Below are positions 19,020-29,299 of a stretch of 30,597 nt of DNA, one piece after another; the stretch's first letter is position 1; every line of letters starts with the position of its first letter. The notes beneath the pieces were generated by a model. The model saw nothing but the letters and a program-made list of their open reading frames with translations. It made no database searches and was not told the origin of the DNA. The translations under genes and the position numbers were made by a program. This DNA is from Chara braunii (Eukaryota > Streptophyta > Charophyceae > Charales > Characeae): contig BFEA01000042.1 in the NCBI GenBank assembly GCA_003427395.1, positions 3,969,355 to 3,999,951 on the forward strand. Direction: 5' to 3'.

Positions 19020-20075
19020 AGAAGTCGTGGTTAGATGATGTGTGTGTACGACGAGTCAAAAAGTTCTGACGAGCTCACTGTAGTTTTGCAAGGCTGTGCG
19101 TCGGGTGGTCGTCATGGACTACGGGATTTGGGCAAGTCGGCTTAGAAGCTGAGTTGGCGGGGTGACGATCGTTGTGCTGTGCAGGTTGGTATGTGGCAGT
19201 CGAGATCGTCAACACCTGGGTATGAAAGTTATGTGTGTAAGAGTGGTTGCATGGTCTGAGGCCATAGTCAGAAAGCAGAAGGTTTGCACGCCTTGATCTT
19301 AGGTTCCTCCTTTTATTTTGGAAGTTAAGTCCACGGTGGATTGCAAGTTTTTTTTTTTCTCAAATCTATTTGTGTGGTCATAACTCATTTTTCTTTAGTC
19401 TCATTTTTCGGTCAAGCTACGGCTCCGTCTACACCTTTTGACCTTACCTCTTACTCTCATTTTCTCTTTTAATATTTTCTTCATGAATGTCTGAATATTC
19501 TGATGACTCCCTTGTCCCCACCAGTTTCTGAGGTTTTGTCCCTCACGTCTCGTTGCATTCAATTGAATCTCACGAGGACGAGTATGGTTGGATTTGGGAG
19601 ACCAGCAAGCTCGGGTGATCTTCCATCGTCCCTCTCTTTGCTTCTTAGTATATCATGGTTGATGCATGAGTAATGTCTTACATATATGCATCGATTAAAC
19701 TATTGCTCTGATAACCGGAACGAATTAGGATTCTTATATGATTTTTTCAATGCATGTTTCACTACTCGCGTGAATGAGTGACGGTTGTCTTCTTGATTGG
19801 ATTGGATTGCATAGACTCACACCTCGGATCGGCTGGCACAGTGGATCGAAGATAATTAACACATATTGTTATGTTTTTTTATTCCTTTGATCGAATAACG
19901 GATTGAGTAGACATACGCAATCAACTCTGCTTATGTCGTGTGGACCGATTACCCTGGTCCGATTGGGCATCGACTTCCCGTATCCCCACCACGCCCATTC
20001 CCGTATAGTGAGGAAAGAATACGTGTATGTGAGTAGAATATATGAGAAGCCATCGTAAGGATCGGCAGCGTCGGT
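19020..20075. other. No feature seen
   Basis: Mixed-composition DNA has no reading frame of note, no tandem period and no recognised repeat. A short T run lies at 19349-19359. Confidence 0.5.
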
Positions 20076-20101
20076 GCGAATACCCTTACAAGGGTATACG
20101 C
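20076..20101. repeat. 26-bp near-palindrome, copy 2
   Basis: tacccttacaagggta is flanked by gcgaa and tacgc. The core is identical to 7785-7810. In both copies the arm differences are small and preserve the inverted symmetry. Confidence 0.7.
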
Positions 20102-20554
20102 CTAGGTTTCTGCAAGTAACAGAAAGAAATTTGGATTCGAGATTATGTGTGTTGCGTGAGTCGCGGCTTGTTTCTTTTTCGTAACCGACAATGAGTTCAA
20201 GTTGAGAGAGTCTGTAAAATAAAAAGTGTGTGGACGCACAATTTTAAGGCGCGCGTGATCTTTCTGATCGATGTTGCAGAGTCGGCACTGTAACATTTGT
20301 CGATCAACTTTTTGTGTTTGATTGAATCGTGACTAAGTAATTTTTTCTTTCGTTGGTACGTTTGACCGTGATGCACATACACTCGTGTGAGGTTAGGCTT
20401 GGCGACGGTGCAGCTTTGTGTTATGAACGGAGTGAGCAGTAGGGTAAAAACACGGATCGGGTCTCCGCGGGGTAGATGCGGGAGCTTGCCGACTTTGGTT
20501 TTAACCAGTACGCCAAGGTGTGGCCTTGGTGTATGTCAGTAGGGCCGAGCGTCA

Positions 20555-20880
20555 CACAATACCACTTATATGGATTGCATGTTTCCTAATGTTAGCCTTG
20601 GGCCGAGTACTATTGGTTACGGTGTTAGACTTTCAACTTGGAGGTGTGGGGATCAAGGCCAATGGGCGTCTATGCAGGAGCGAAGGAGCATTTTAAAGGA
20701 AACGGAGGAGTTAAGGGTCTAGCGGGGCTATCCCACTTGGTTTTGTTGTCAGTCCCCGCCCATGGGCCGATTGACGGGGCTAAAAGGAGTGTCGTGGTCC
20801 CCCTACCCTCGACGACGCCCCAATCTTTTCCTTATTATTGTTATTATTTATTTATAGTTTTTTTTGTTTAAGGTCCCGCT
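20555..20880 (+). mobile_element. Glu-tRNA-like SINE, copy 2 (module A)
   Basis: The tRNA-like head has an A-box-like cgagtactattgg (20604-20616), an anticodon-loop-like ctttcaa (20630-20636) matching the Glu loop, and a B-box-like ggatcaaggcc (20650-20660). The body aligns with 8540-8770: gaggagttaagggtc against gaggagtcgagggtc, then ctatcccacttggttttg. It ends in a T-rich tail (20828-20870). No target-site duplication was identified. Confidence 0.6.
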
Positions 20881-20924
20881 TTGGGGACCGATACAGCTGT
20901 TGGTGCTAGGGTCGGCCATGGGAC

Positions 20925-21005
20925 CAACAAACCTAATTTTGTTGGTATACCCCTGGACTGTTGAAAAATAGACTCGAGTTCAAATTCCACGGGAAGCAGA
21001 TGGAA
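20925..21005 (+). mobile_element. Phe-tRNA-like SINE head, single-unit copy (module B)
   Basis: A degenerate A-box region (ctaattttgttgg, 20933-20945) is followed by ctgttgaaaaatag (20958-20971) and a B box (gttcaaattcc, 20978-20988). This is one complete tRNA-length unit of the sequence that is multiplied at 9441-9888. It shows the likely ancestral single-head state. Confidence 0.6.
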
Positions 21006-21089
21006 GAGATACTCTAATTATGAATTAAGACCAGTTAGTTGAATTTTGATATCTCAAGATCATTCACCTTCTTGTTGGACAGTGGGTGA

Positions 21090-21355
21090 TTGTTGTGGCA
21101 GTCAAGGACTTTGAGCACACGCCCTTCCGACTGGCCGTTGGGGCCTCTGCGCGTTCGGGATCCTCACGAAATTCCTCTAACCTGCTAGTCTTGAAGCACG
21201 GACCGAGGAGGTCAATGTGCGTCTAAGTCGTGGGTGCCTAGCCCAGAAGGCAGAAGATACTTGAGTGGCGTGGACCCTCTGTGGGTGCATCATCTGCCAA
21301 CCACGATCTGATGTGGGAATTTTGAGTGTGAGTATGCCCGTTGGGACCCGAAAGA
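21090..21355. repeat. Dispersed repeat module C, copy 2
   Basis: It aligns with 9030-9330 along its length (see that entry). Here it follows module B directly; in locus 1 it precedes module B. Confidence 0.75.
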
Positions 21356-21427
21356 TCGTATGTGGGAATTTTGAGTGTGAGTATGCCCGTTGAGTGTGAG
21401 TATGCCCGTTGGGACCCGAAAGATCTG
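21308..21427. repeat. Nested local tandem duplications
   Basis: The string gatgtgggaattttgagtgt plus its continuation to gggacccgaaagat is repeated once. Within the second copy gagtgtgagtatgcccgttg is repeated again, giving a staircase of recent duplications. Confidence 0.9.
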
Positions 21428-21474
21428 AGGGAGGAACTTGAATGATAGGGGGGGGCTAGCAGAAGGCTCTCTTT

Positions 21475-21997
21475 TTTATTTGAGAATGTATCTACCCGCA
21501 TTCTAGTGGGAGATCCGTTCTCATATCGCATATTTAATAAGTACGGGACCAATCCCCCTAGCCGCGTAAGCCCACCTGTCATCCTGATTCCGACTGTTTT
21601 TGTTTTGATCATTGTTGCCACGTGCGTCATCGGGGTGCTCGTCTTAATGCCGAGAACGGGTTGCCGGGGCGATCGTTTTCTTCCCGCTCGTAGTCGTTGT
21701 CTCGACTGTTGCCTCCATCTGGGTCATGATCATCTTCCCGCTTATGCTTCTTGCCCTGCTCGTAGTCGCGATGCTCGCTAACATAGAGTGAGCCGAGCAA
21801 CAGGGTAGTCGTGTTAGTACTAGCAAAGGGCGTGCGGTAACATAGAGGTGGCAACGTCAAATCTACCAGCGATTGGATTCGTCTTGGTTGGCTGTGCATC
21901 TTCCCATGTTATAGCGGAAGATGCATTCTAGTCGGGCACGACCTTCTGCATGACAAAAGTGGGTGGAGTAAGCGTGAAAGCGAGTGGGGAGTCTGCA

Positions 21998-22088
<91 letters not shown>

Positions 22089-22089
22089 N

Positions 22090-22167
<78 letters not shown>

Positions 22168-22690
22168 ACACACACACACACACAGAGACCTATCCGATCG
22201 TTTCAAATGGTATTCATCACCACTTTCCTCAATGTGGCGACGTTCCTTGTAATCACACTCCTCGTCCCGGTGGTGACGTTCTCGATAGCGGCGATAGTAG
22301 CAGATAGGGGACTGATAGTGCAAGGACGAGTTGGGAGAGAGAGCCGGAGGATTCGATGGAAGAAGAACGAAGAAGGCGAACAAAGAGGTAGGAGTTGTAA
22401 AATGGGTTGGTGCACGAATTTGTCCGTGTTCTAGAGGAGGTTTCATCTCGTTTTATTTTGGAACACTGGGGGGGGGATAGTAAATGTCAGCTTGATGTGT
22501 ATCTTTCCGTATTTTATCCTGAAATTCATCCTTATTTTGCATGTTTGGCGAGTGCAGAAGTAGGGTGGCTGCTGGTGTTCGTTCTCGTCAATCATTTCGA
22601 TGTCTATGATCCTGGTTTATCCGTCGTCGTGATTTGGATGTTGCCCACCCTCGTGATTCGCCAATGTGATCATGTTGTTTAGGCGTTGCA
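21475..22690. repeat. Module D repeats, locus 2
   Basis: At least three related blocks occur: 21495-21560 (attctagtgggagatcc, gcatatttaataag), 21896-21935 (cccatgttatagcggaagat) and 22420-22560 (gtgttctagagg; then cttattttgcatgtttgg). Each corresponds to the 11060 and 11440 blocks of locus 1. The large microsatellite interrupts the series. Open frames across it reflect repeat composition. Confidence 0.55.
22002..22185. repeat. Compound GT/GA/CA microsatellite with a gap base
   Basis: A GT run of about 60 bases is followed by GA (22062-22088), an N at 22089, a second GT run, a second GA run and then a short CA run to 22183. The GT-GA unit occurs twice around the N, so the assembly may be collapsed or misjoined here. 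Confidence 0.97.
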
Positions 22691-23650
22691 CCTCGTACTC
22701 GCCACCGGCGTTCTGGCCTGTCCGTCCGCCCATCTTAACCCCTCACTAACCTGATCAAGGCTTTGATCAGGTTCGTCGATAGTTGGAGCGAGCAAGGAAG
22801 GGGGGGCAAATAGAATTTTTTTTTTTTGGTAAATAAAAAGTGAGAGGGAGTTTTCGGGGTGCTTACCTCGAATGTTTCGTCCACTGATTGTGAACTGTTG
22901 TGAGAGATTGAGTGTAAATCCGTCTACTGAGACGTGAGATAGCGAACTGTGCTTGAGCAGGCAACTGGTCAATGCACCTTTTCGTAGTTTGGTTGGAAGA
23001 CAACATAGGTGTCCTAAGATAAGCTCAACGAGAGTAGGTATCTCGTGTGGAACAAAAAGGGAAAAAAACTCATTTTTATTCAGACTTACAGTACGAATAC
23101 AGGATGTGAGGGTTCATGTCTGGTCTTGGCGGTGGTCTGCAAGCTCGTTATGTGCATGAACTTCAGTTGTACTGCTAACATCGGTGGGCCAGTTGTGTGT
23201 TAGCAATCTCGGCATTGAGCGTTGATAGGAGGAGGAACTTTGATTGCATCGACGGTGGAGGCGAGAGTATGCTTTCAATGAGAATTGAGTTCGTTGTTTT
23301 GACTCTCCACCGGTGCCATATCAGTACATTTCTACTTCATAGGCAACACTCGACCGCCTAGCTTTTGTTGGGTTTTTACAGATCTGGGGTTCTGTCAAAC
23401 TGGGCTTCGCTGCTTCTTTTGCGTGATTGGAGAGCCGTCAGGGTGGTATTACACGGAGTTCGACGGTGTGTTTCTAGCTCCGAGGCAGCTTATTTATTTG
23501 ACTTGCACTGTGATTTCTACAAATATGGATATCAGCCAGGCACGCCGTGCTATCCCTCTGACATCCGGTCGTGGGCCAGGAGATCGGTGGTTACTTTGTG
23601 CACGACATTGTTAAAAAAGCGTAGTGGTTGCCACGAACTTAAGGCGTGAA
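22691..23650. other. No gene supported
   Basis: Contains a short inverted repeat (cctgatcaagg...ctttgatcagg, 22749-22771). A 95-codon open frame at 23365-23649 has no recognised domain. The interval corresponds roughly to 11.8-12.5 kb of locus 1, but similarity is too weak to assert by eye. Confidence 0.45.
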
Positions 23651-23689
23651 GCGGGTATTTGCTACTCACGACAGATCAAGTGAACGAAG

Positions 23690-24050
23690 GCAGCGATTGC
23701 GTTCATTGTGCACAGTCGTTGTGTATTACTGTGCATACCGAGGGTCTTGTTATGCATGGTTGTGCACATACTAGCACTTCGTTGTGTTTTGGCAATGTAC
23801 TTTTTGTGCATTGGCTAAGTTTTGTCAGGCACCTTGCTGTGTTTTTTACAGTGCATTGGCATCACACATTTTTATCGGTTTTTGTTGCGCATTTGCTAGC
23901 TGTTGTTGTACAATATTGGGCATTACTACGGTGCTTTGTGGCTACGCACGACTGCTGTGCAAGCTGCATTTTGCAGTACATTACCACGTTTCGTTCGGAT
24001 TCGAATAGAGCACAGGGGGTGTGTTGTATTCGAATGCAGACTTTTTGAGC
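23690..24050. repeat. ttgtgca-rich irregular repeat, left shoulder of element L copy 2
   Basis: Repeated ttgtgca, tgtgcat and gcattggc words occur at irregular spacing. Position relative to the following tRNA-like block suggests it corresponds to the 12525-12770 repeats, but divergence is high. Confidence 0.4.
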
Positions 24051-24189
24051 ACCATTATGGACCTCTCACGCGCATCAAGGCAAAAAGGTCCTCTCACGAG
24101 AGTCTGGGAACACCTCTCTTATATCTGAGTGACTTAATCTTTTTCTTTTTGTTCTTCTTATTCTCAGTCTAGTCTATTGGTCCTGAGAG

Positions 24190-24275
24190 GAAGGCGGCAA
24201 GCGCAATTCGAAACTCGTAATTTGCACCAAGACCTTTGTGGGAGGTTCACCCACCGATTGCAGGAACTTTACCGG
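24190..24275 (-). repeat. tRNA-like block inside element L, copy 2
   Basis: Plus-strand gcaattcgaaactcg (24203-24217) is, on the minus strand, a T-arm-like sequence with the canonical loop TTCGAAT. Downstream cacccaccgattgcagg is the D-arm counterpart. It matches 12885-12970 closely (aaggcggca, cctttgtgggaggt). Confidence 0.45.
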
Positions 24276-24563
24276 AGCCTAAGCGAGGTTTTGGAGACAA
24301 TGAAATTTCAAGTAAACCTCTTTATTTTTGTGTGTTATTATGCAATTATCAAAGTACACCCTTCTAGTTTGTCTACTATGTGTGCATGCGTTTCTATGAA
24401 CTTGCCTTTTTATTCATAAATTCATCGAAATTAAGTAAAGGGAATACCTGTATGAAATTCATCTACTATTTTTGTTGTTTGAATTCGGACAAAGAAAGAT
24501 GAATTGGGGAAAGGTGAGAGGAAGATAGTTTTGCTTGAATTTGGCTAGGTCTTAAAGGTCGGG

Positions 24564-25405
24564 CATTGTTTCTAAAATGAATTACCTGATTGCTTTGTTT
24601 TGTTCTGTTTTTTTAAGAACTAAACATTGTTTCTAAGATGAATGATTTGGTTGTTGTTTTTTTCTATGACTTGTTTTCTTCACAACCAGACATTGTTTGT
24701 AAGATGAATGGTCTGATTGTTGTTTTCTTAAAGTTTTGACTGTTTGAACTTTCGGGGTAAGACATTGTTTCTAAGATCAATGGTCTGACCATTGTTTATT
24801 TCTGAGTGGTTTCTAAACAAACTCCGGGCATTGTTTCTAAGATGAATGACCCATAATACTCTACTTTTTTTTTGTATTGAGAAAATGGGTTAAGCTTTGT
24901 TTCTAAGATGAATGACTCAACTTTTTTTTATGTTTCTTCTGAGAGAGGTCAATGTCAAAAGACTATATATAATTTCTAAGATGAATGGTTTAGTCTAAGG
25001 TCACACATACTTAATGAGAACTGAGAACAAAAGTTTCTCATAATTTTACTACTTATATAAATATCTATGCGAACAAGGCTAGTCGGAGATTGTTTCTAAG
25101 ATAAATGGTCTGACTATAGTCTTATCACAAAACAAAAAGTACAATTAAAACTTATAATTGAAGGTAACTTGGGTCGACTGAACATTGTTCATAAGATGAA
25201 TGGTTCAGTCCTACGCTCTCTTTGAACGGTAAGTTCATAGAAATATATATAACTTGCCTATTAAACAATTTAGGGATGACTAAGCATGATTTCAAAGATA
25301 AATGGTCTAGTCGCATGCCCAATGAAGAGAGAAGTAGTTGTGAAACTTGTTCGTGTATAACGAAGGTGAAAAATTTGACATTGTTCCTTAGATGAATAGT
25401 CTTAC
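24564..25405. repeat. Degenerate 66-bp repeat array, about eleven copies
   Basis: The core cattgtttctaagatgaatg and variants begins at 24564, 24625, 24691, 24763, 24829, 24895, about 24967, 25088, 25183, 25285 and 25379. The first seven keep a 61-72 bp spacing; the later ones are 94-121 bp apart. The core aligns with gacattg...ggaaatgaggtc of the 66-bp units at 12974-13486. Confidence 0.88.
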
Positions 25406-25659
25406 GCAATGCCCTATGTAAAATAAGATAAAAAGTTAATCAGCATCGGGTTTGAACAACTACTTGCATGAAAGATAACTTGGGATTTTTGTGAGAGACT
25501 TACTTTGGTTGTATGTGTTAGTTTGATTGTAAATCTAGTACGAGTTATCTTCTAATAGGTAGTTGTTTTAGGTGTTCCTCATGTGTTGAAGCTAGAAGAG
25601 TTAGTTTAATTTTTGTTTTTCATAGTTAAGTTCATCTTTCATATTTGACTTTGTGTAAA

Positions 25660-25975
25660 TCTTGGAAAGACACTTTCGCTAAAAGGAGTTATGCCCAAAT
25701 TTTTACAAATTCAAGGAGTTAGTCAATTTTGTCTTTACAAATTCAACTTTTATCCAAGTTAAATATATGATTTAGTAAAAATATGAGAAACCTACTTTTC
25801 TGGGGGAAGTGTTGTCCAAAGTTTTACTAAATTAGGAAGTTATATTAAATTTGACTTTGTGAAGTCAAAATTATTCTTAAAGTTCGTATTTAGCTTTATA
25901 CAAATTTTGGAAAGATATTTTTATAGAAAAAGTGTTGCAAAAAAATATATAGTTTCAAGGAGTTAGATTATACTT
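25660..25975. repeat. Repeat of about 122 bp, three copies, in element L copy 2
   Basis: Cores at about 25678 (aaaggagttatgcccaaat), 25803 (ggggaagtgttgtccaaag) and 25925 (gaaaaagtgttgcaaaaaa) are each followed by a variant of aaggagttag. Spacing is 125 and 122 bp. Confidence 0.8.
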
Positions 25976-26380
25976 GGAAGGAAAACTTTGACAATCCACC
26001 CTGTACAAAATAGATACTCTCAAAAAAATATTATGATCTCTGATATCATATAGAGTTAAGTTTAAACTTAGTTTTGTGAGAGGTTAGAGTAAGATGTGGT
26101 GTGAGGGTTTATTCTCCATAAACTTAAAGTTTAGCTTTGGGATGTTGCCTGTGTTGTGTTATAGGTCCTCTTTGGTCATTTCGATTAAAAATTTGATTAG
26201 TTTCAGTCCGATCCTACGCGGATCGTCTTCTGTTATTTTTTGATAACATGTCGGTTTCTGACTCAACTCTAAGTCATTCGCGCGACTCAACCTAAGATCT
26301 TAGCCCCTGAAGGTTGAAATGTTTATTTGGTTTTTTACCTGAACTTTTATTAAATGGTCATTTAAAAAGGATTGGATCCG

Positions 26381-26925
26381 GTGAGACGGACATGGTGGGG
26401 CGGGGGGGAAGAGGGGGCGATTGGGTGGGCGGTACAGTGTTTGGGAGGAGGAGAACGTTAGGCAGGCGATAGGGGACTTGGAAGTCACTGAAGGATTTCC
26501 TCTGCCAACCAGATTTTGAACTCCTCCACAGTTTCCATGTGATATTGAGGGCAATGTCCAATTCCAAAGAAAAGTTGTTGGGGTCCTTCCAAATATGCAT
26601 ATAAGAGTCTCGAATGGTCTTCCTGGCGGCAGGGGTTTTTTCCTCGAATAAATCACACTTCATCCGCTTTCAGGCTTCCTGGGTCTTGGTCATCCTCTGC
26701 TCTTCAACAACTTGTTGTAGGTCGAATTGGTGGTCCTTTCTTTTAAATGAACATCTGGCTCTCCACACCAACATGAGGAGGTGCAGCCTCGTGTATGAGA
26801 AAAGGTAATCACGAACTGGTTGCCCCTTTGCCATAGCGTTTAGGGTGCAAGGTTAGGGCCGCTGGCAGGGGCCCGACTAACATAAGAACCGAGCATTTGC
26901 CAGTAACTTAGCCTCTTTTTCATAT
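26381..26925. other. No gene seen
   Basis: The first 80 bp are G-rich and may continue the element L tail. The remainder (26460-26925) has open frames on both strands but no recognisable domain. Confidence 0.4.
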
Positions 26926-26927
26926 GC

Positions 26928-26968
26928 CCCCACCAAGAAACTAGATTTGAGAGAAGAATATAGATTTG
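26928..26968 (+). repeat. Fragment of SINE 3' end
   Basis: accaagaaa, then gagagaagaatatagattt, matches the 3' end of the minus-strand SINE at 27974-28020 (accaagaaagatgaaatag, then gagagaagaatatagatt), here on the plus strand. Upstream sequence is unrelated to the SINE body, so only the tail is shared. Confidence 0.55.
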
Positions 26969-27951
26969 AGAGAGGAATATAAATTAGTTATTTTTTTAAA
27001 AAGGAGTAGTCGAGCGAGCCCCTAAATGTAGATCGCATTCCCTCTGATGCCTGGAGGGAGACAACAAAGCTATGTTTGCAAGGGTCCCCTGTATAAGCCC
27101 TAGGAGTAGTGGTAGGTAGGTAGTGAAGGTGAATTGAAAAAAAGATGATGAAAATTTTGGAAGAAGAATATAGCATAGTTCGCAACCAGAATCGCTGCGT
27201 ATAGATGAATGTCTTTTGTCGTTTAGCGGTCGGTTTCCATATGGGGAATGTTGTCGACCGTGAGGGCGTTATTGCGCGTTTAATAAAGTTGCTGTCGCCA
27301 ACTGAGCACCGACCGGTGGTTTCGTGAGGGAACGCGACGGTGGTCGTGGGAGATAGTGGTGCGGTCTTCTGGTGGAGTGCGGGCAACTGGAGGTCGTAGC
27401 GGCTTTCCAGTATAGGAAAGTTTTCCATTATCTGACCGTTCATTCTCCACCGAGAGCGACGGTACGTATGCTTTTTTTTTTTTTGTCTGGTCGGTACAGT
27501 TGCTGTTGTGGGCATCACTGTACTACTCTACTCGCCCAATGTGCAATTGGCAAATGTATCTTACCTAGAAAGTTAGACAGGTACGCTGCCCATGTTTTTG
27601 TCTTGGAGCGGGCCCTTTTTGGCGCCCCGGCACTGGTTGCGAGGGCTTGCTCATCTATCTACTGCGTATTGAGGGAAGATCCCTTCCGTTCATTTATTTC
27701 ATGCACCTAGGTCCTCTTGATTGGGGCCCACGTCCACTGAGGGTATTGAACGCATTTACAGCAAGACCTGGATGCATCTGGCCACCATTGGATCCATCTC
27801 CCTCTTTCTGTATTTCTTATGCGGTCAGATTCGTCCTGCCGTCTAGAAACACGTTTCTACTCTATTTTTTTCTACGGCCTATGGCCTCGCTCCACTACTC
27901 TCGAAATGTGCAAGACGAGAGTGAATCTCTGCTAGAACATGGAAAGATACA
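26969..27951. other. No gene seen
   Basis: A T run lies at 27472-27485, and several open frames of biased composition occur. Nothing supports a gene. A short CT-rich stretch precedes the SINE. Confidence 0.45.
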
Positions 27952-27959
27952 GAGCCATG
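27952..27959. repeat. Left target-site duplication of the SINE
   Basis: gagccatg, identical to 28478-28485 on the other side of the element. Confidence 0.75.
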
Positions 27960-28477
27960 CTTTTTTTTTTTTCCCAAAGTAATCTATATTCTTCTCTCAA
28001 TCTATTTCATCTTTCTTGGTAGTACGCATCTATCTCATCCTCCCACTAGTCTATTTATAGTACGGGGGAACACCAACCAACCGGGATCTCTCCCCAGCCC
28101 ACGGGGTAGGTTTGCACCACAGCTGTGGTGCGAGAGCAAGGCTGTACCAGTCCCTCATCACGGTGACGAGGGGTGGGCAGGCATTGCCGATGGGGGAAAT
28201 CGGCGGTGCTAGCGCCGAGCAATGGCCAGTGACTGCACCTCCCCCTACCCCCCCCCAACCCCACATGGCGGTGTCTAATGGCCAATATTGTCGCTGCATA
28301 GCAGCCAACAACATCAGCCAAGGTCCTGCCAATGCTGGCTTGGGGGGCCAACTGGTTATCTCCAGCTGGTAGAACACCAAGCCTGCCCAAGCACGTACGT
28401 GAGGCCAACGGGGATTGAACCCACAACCTCCTGAATGCAACTTCTGTGCCTTACCAACTGAGCTAGGCCCGCAGGCC
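27960..28477 (-). mobile_element. tRNA-derived SINE, apparently full length
   Basis: On the minus strand it opens with a tRNA-like head. The A box is tagctcagttgg (plus-strand complement 28454-28465) and the B box is gggttcaatcc (complement 28412-28422), at normal tRNA spacing, with a TTGCATT anticodon-like loop between them. A body of about 400 bp includes a perfect 18-bp palindrome (28114-28131). The 3' end is a 12-base A tail (T at 27961-27972). It is flanked by identical 8-bp direct repeats gagccatg at 27952-27959 and 28478-28485, as expected of target-primed insertion. It encodes no protein; RNA polymerase III transcription and LINE-dependent movement are inferred from the class. Confidence 0.85.
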
Positions 28478-28485
28478 GAGCCATG
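28478..28485. repeat. Right target-site duplication of the SINE
   Basis: gagccatg, directly abutting the tRNA-like 5' head. Confidence 0.75.
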
Positions 28486-28743
28486 ATTTTTGTCTTTTGC
28501 GCGTGTCGAGAGTACTGGAGCGAGGCCCTATGGCGTGGCATTCTCCATCTGCACGGTGGGGCTGGTATATCTGCCAAATGTGCTCTCGGCGATATCCCCG
28601 CCGTCCTGGCTGCGGCCCGACGCCCTGCGTGGTATCAAATTGATATAAAGATCGCGCACGTGAAGGTGACCGCTGACCTTTGGCCTCTGACTCCCTACCG
28701 GTAGTTACCTGTTACCCGTCGTCACCGGAATAGGGCGACCGGT
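28486..28743. other. No feature seen
   Basis: GC-richer sequence without a supported gene. Confidence 0.4.
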
Positions 28744-28788
28744 CGTTATCGTTGCATCTGGTCTTTCACCCCAGATACAGCAATAACG
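28744..28788. repeat. 18-bp imperfect hairpin
   Basis: cgttatcgttgcatctgg (28744-28761) and ccagatacagcaataacg (28771-28788) pair at 15 of 18 positions across a 9-nt loop. All three mismatches are transitions, two of which become G.U pairs in a minus-strand RNA. The word tgcatctgg recurs at 30138 and 30292. Confidence 0.65.
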
Positions 28789-29220
28789 GCAGGACGGTCT
28801 ATTCGGGGGCGTGGTCCCACTAGCAAAGAGGGTCGGATCGAATGCCTGCATCTGGACGAGTGTATGGAGATGTGCAGGAAATCGAGATTGAACTGCTTTT
28901 CTGCATCTCTGCTTAAAACACATCCAGATTCAGGAGCTCGATCCTATCCTCTTTTGCTACTAGTGTGGGACCTCGGCCCAGGTAAAGACGGTGTTGGCCT
29001 CTTCGTTTCTTTTGTTGTTTTTTGGGTTTGGGCTTCGTTCTCGCGCCCTTTTTTTTTTCTTTTTTTTGTTTTCCTTTGGCTTTGTGCCCTTTGACTGTCC
29101 CCGGTTTGTGACTGGACAGAGCGACCGTTCGAGTGCAGCACCACCTTCCCTCCTCCTGCGTGCTGGTTGTCGGAGGATGGTGATGGTGGGCGGGCGGGAG
29201 TTTGTTCGATGCCGATAGTC
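28789..29220. other. No gene seen; T-rich stretch
   Basis: 28990-29095 is T-rich with two long T runs. Flanking sequence shows no recognised feature. Confidence 0.45.
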
Positions 29221-29299
29221 ATATGCCACGTGGTACGTCTACGACCAGCCCTCCTCCTACCCCTTAATTAGTCAAACACGGCGGCCACGTGGAACGCTT

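Larger units (their letters stand above)
24051..26380. mobile_element. Modular repeat element L, copy 2
   Basis: It has the same order of modules as 12750-14515: ccattatgg leader with ggtcctctcacgagagt; ctcagtctagtctat; minus-strand tRNA-like block; repeat array; three units of about 122 bp; and a tail with gataacatgtcggtttctga, then gactcaactc, and aaatggtcatttaaaa. This copy is longer and markedly AT-richer in its right half, as if C-to-T changes had accumulated. No protein is encoded. Confidence 0.75.

Noticed and set aside
21909-22446. Long open frames through the GT/GA repeat on both strands
   Set aside because: They encode only Cys-Val, Arg-Glu, Thr-His or Leu-Ser repeats dictated by the dinucleotides.
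28051-28440. Minus-strand frame of about 129 codons
   Set aside because: It lies entirely inside the SINE body, and two overlapping frames are equally open.
28400-28477. Functional tRNA gene on the minus strand
   Set aside because: A and B boxes are good, but the anticodon and acceptor stems pair poorly, and the unit continues into a body with A tail and target duplication, so it is a SINE head.
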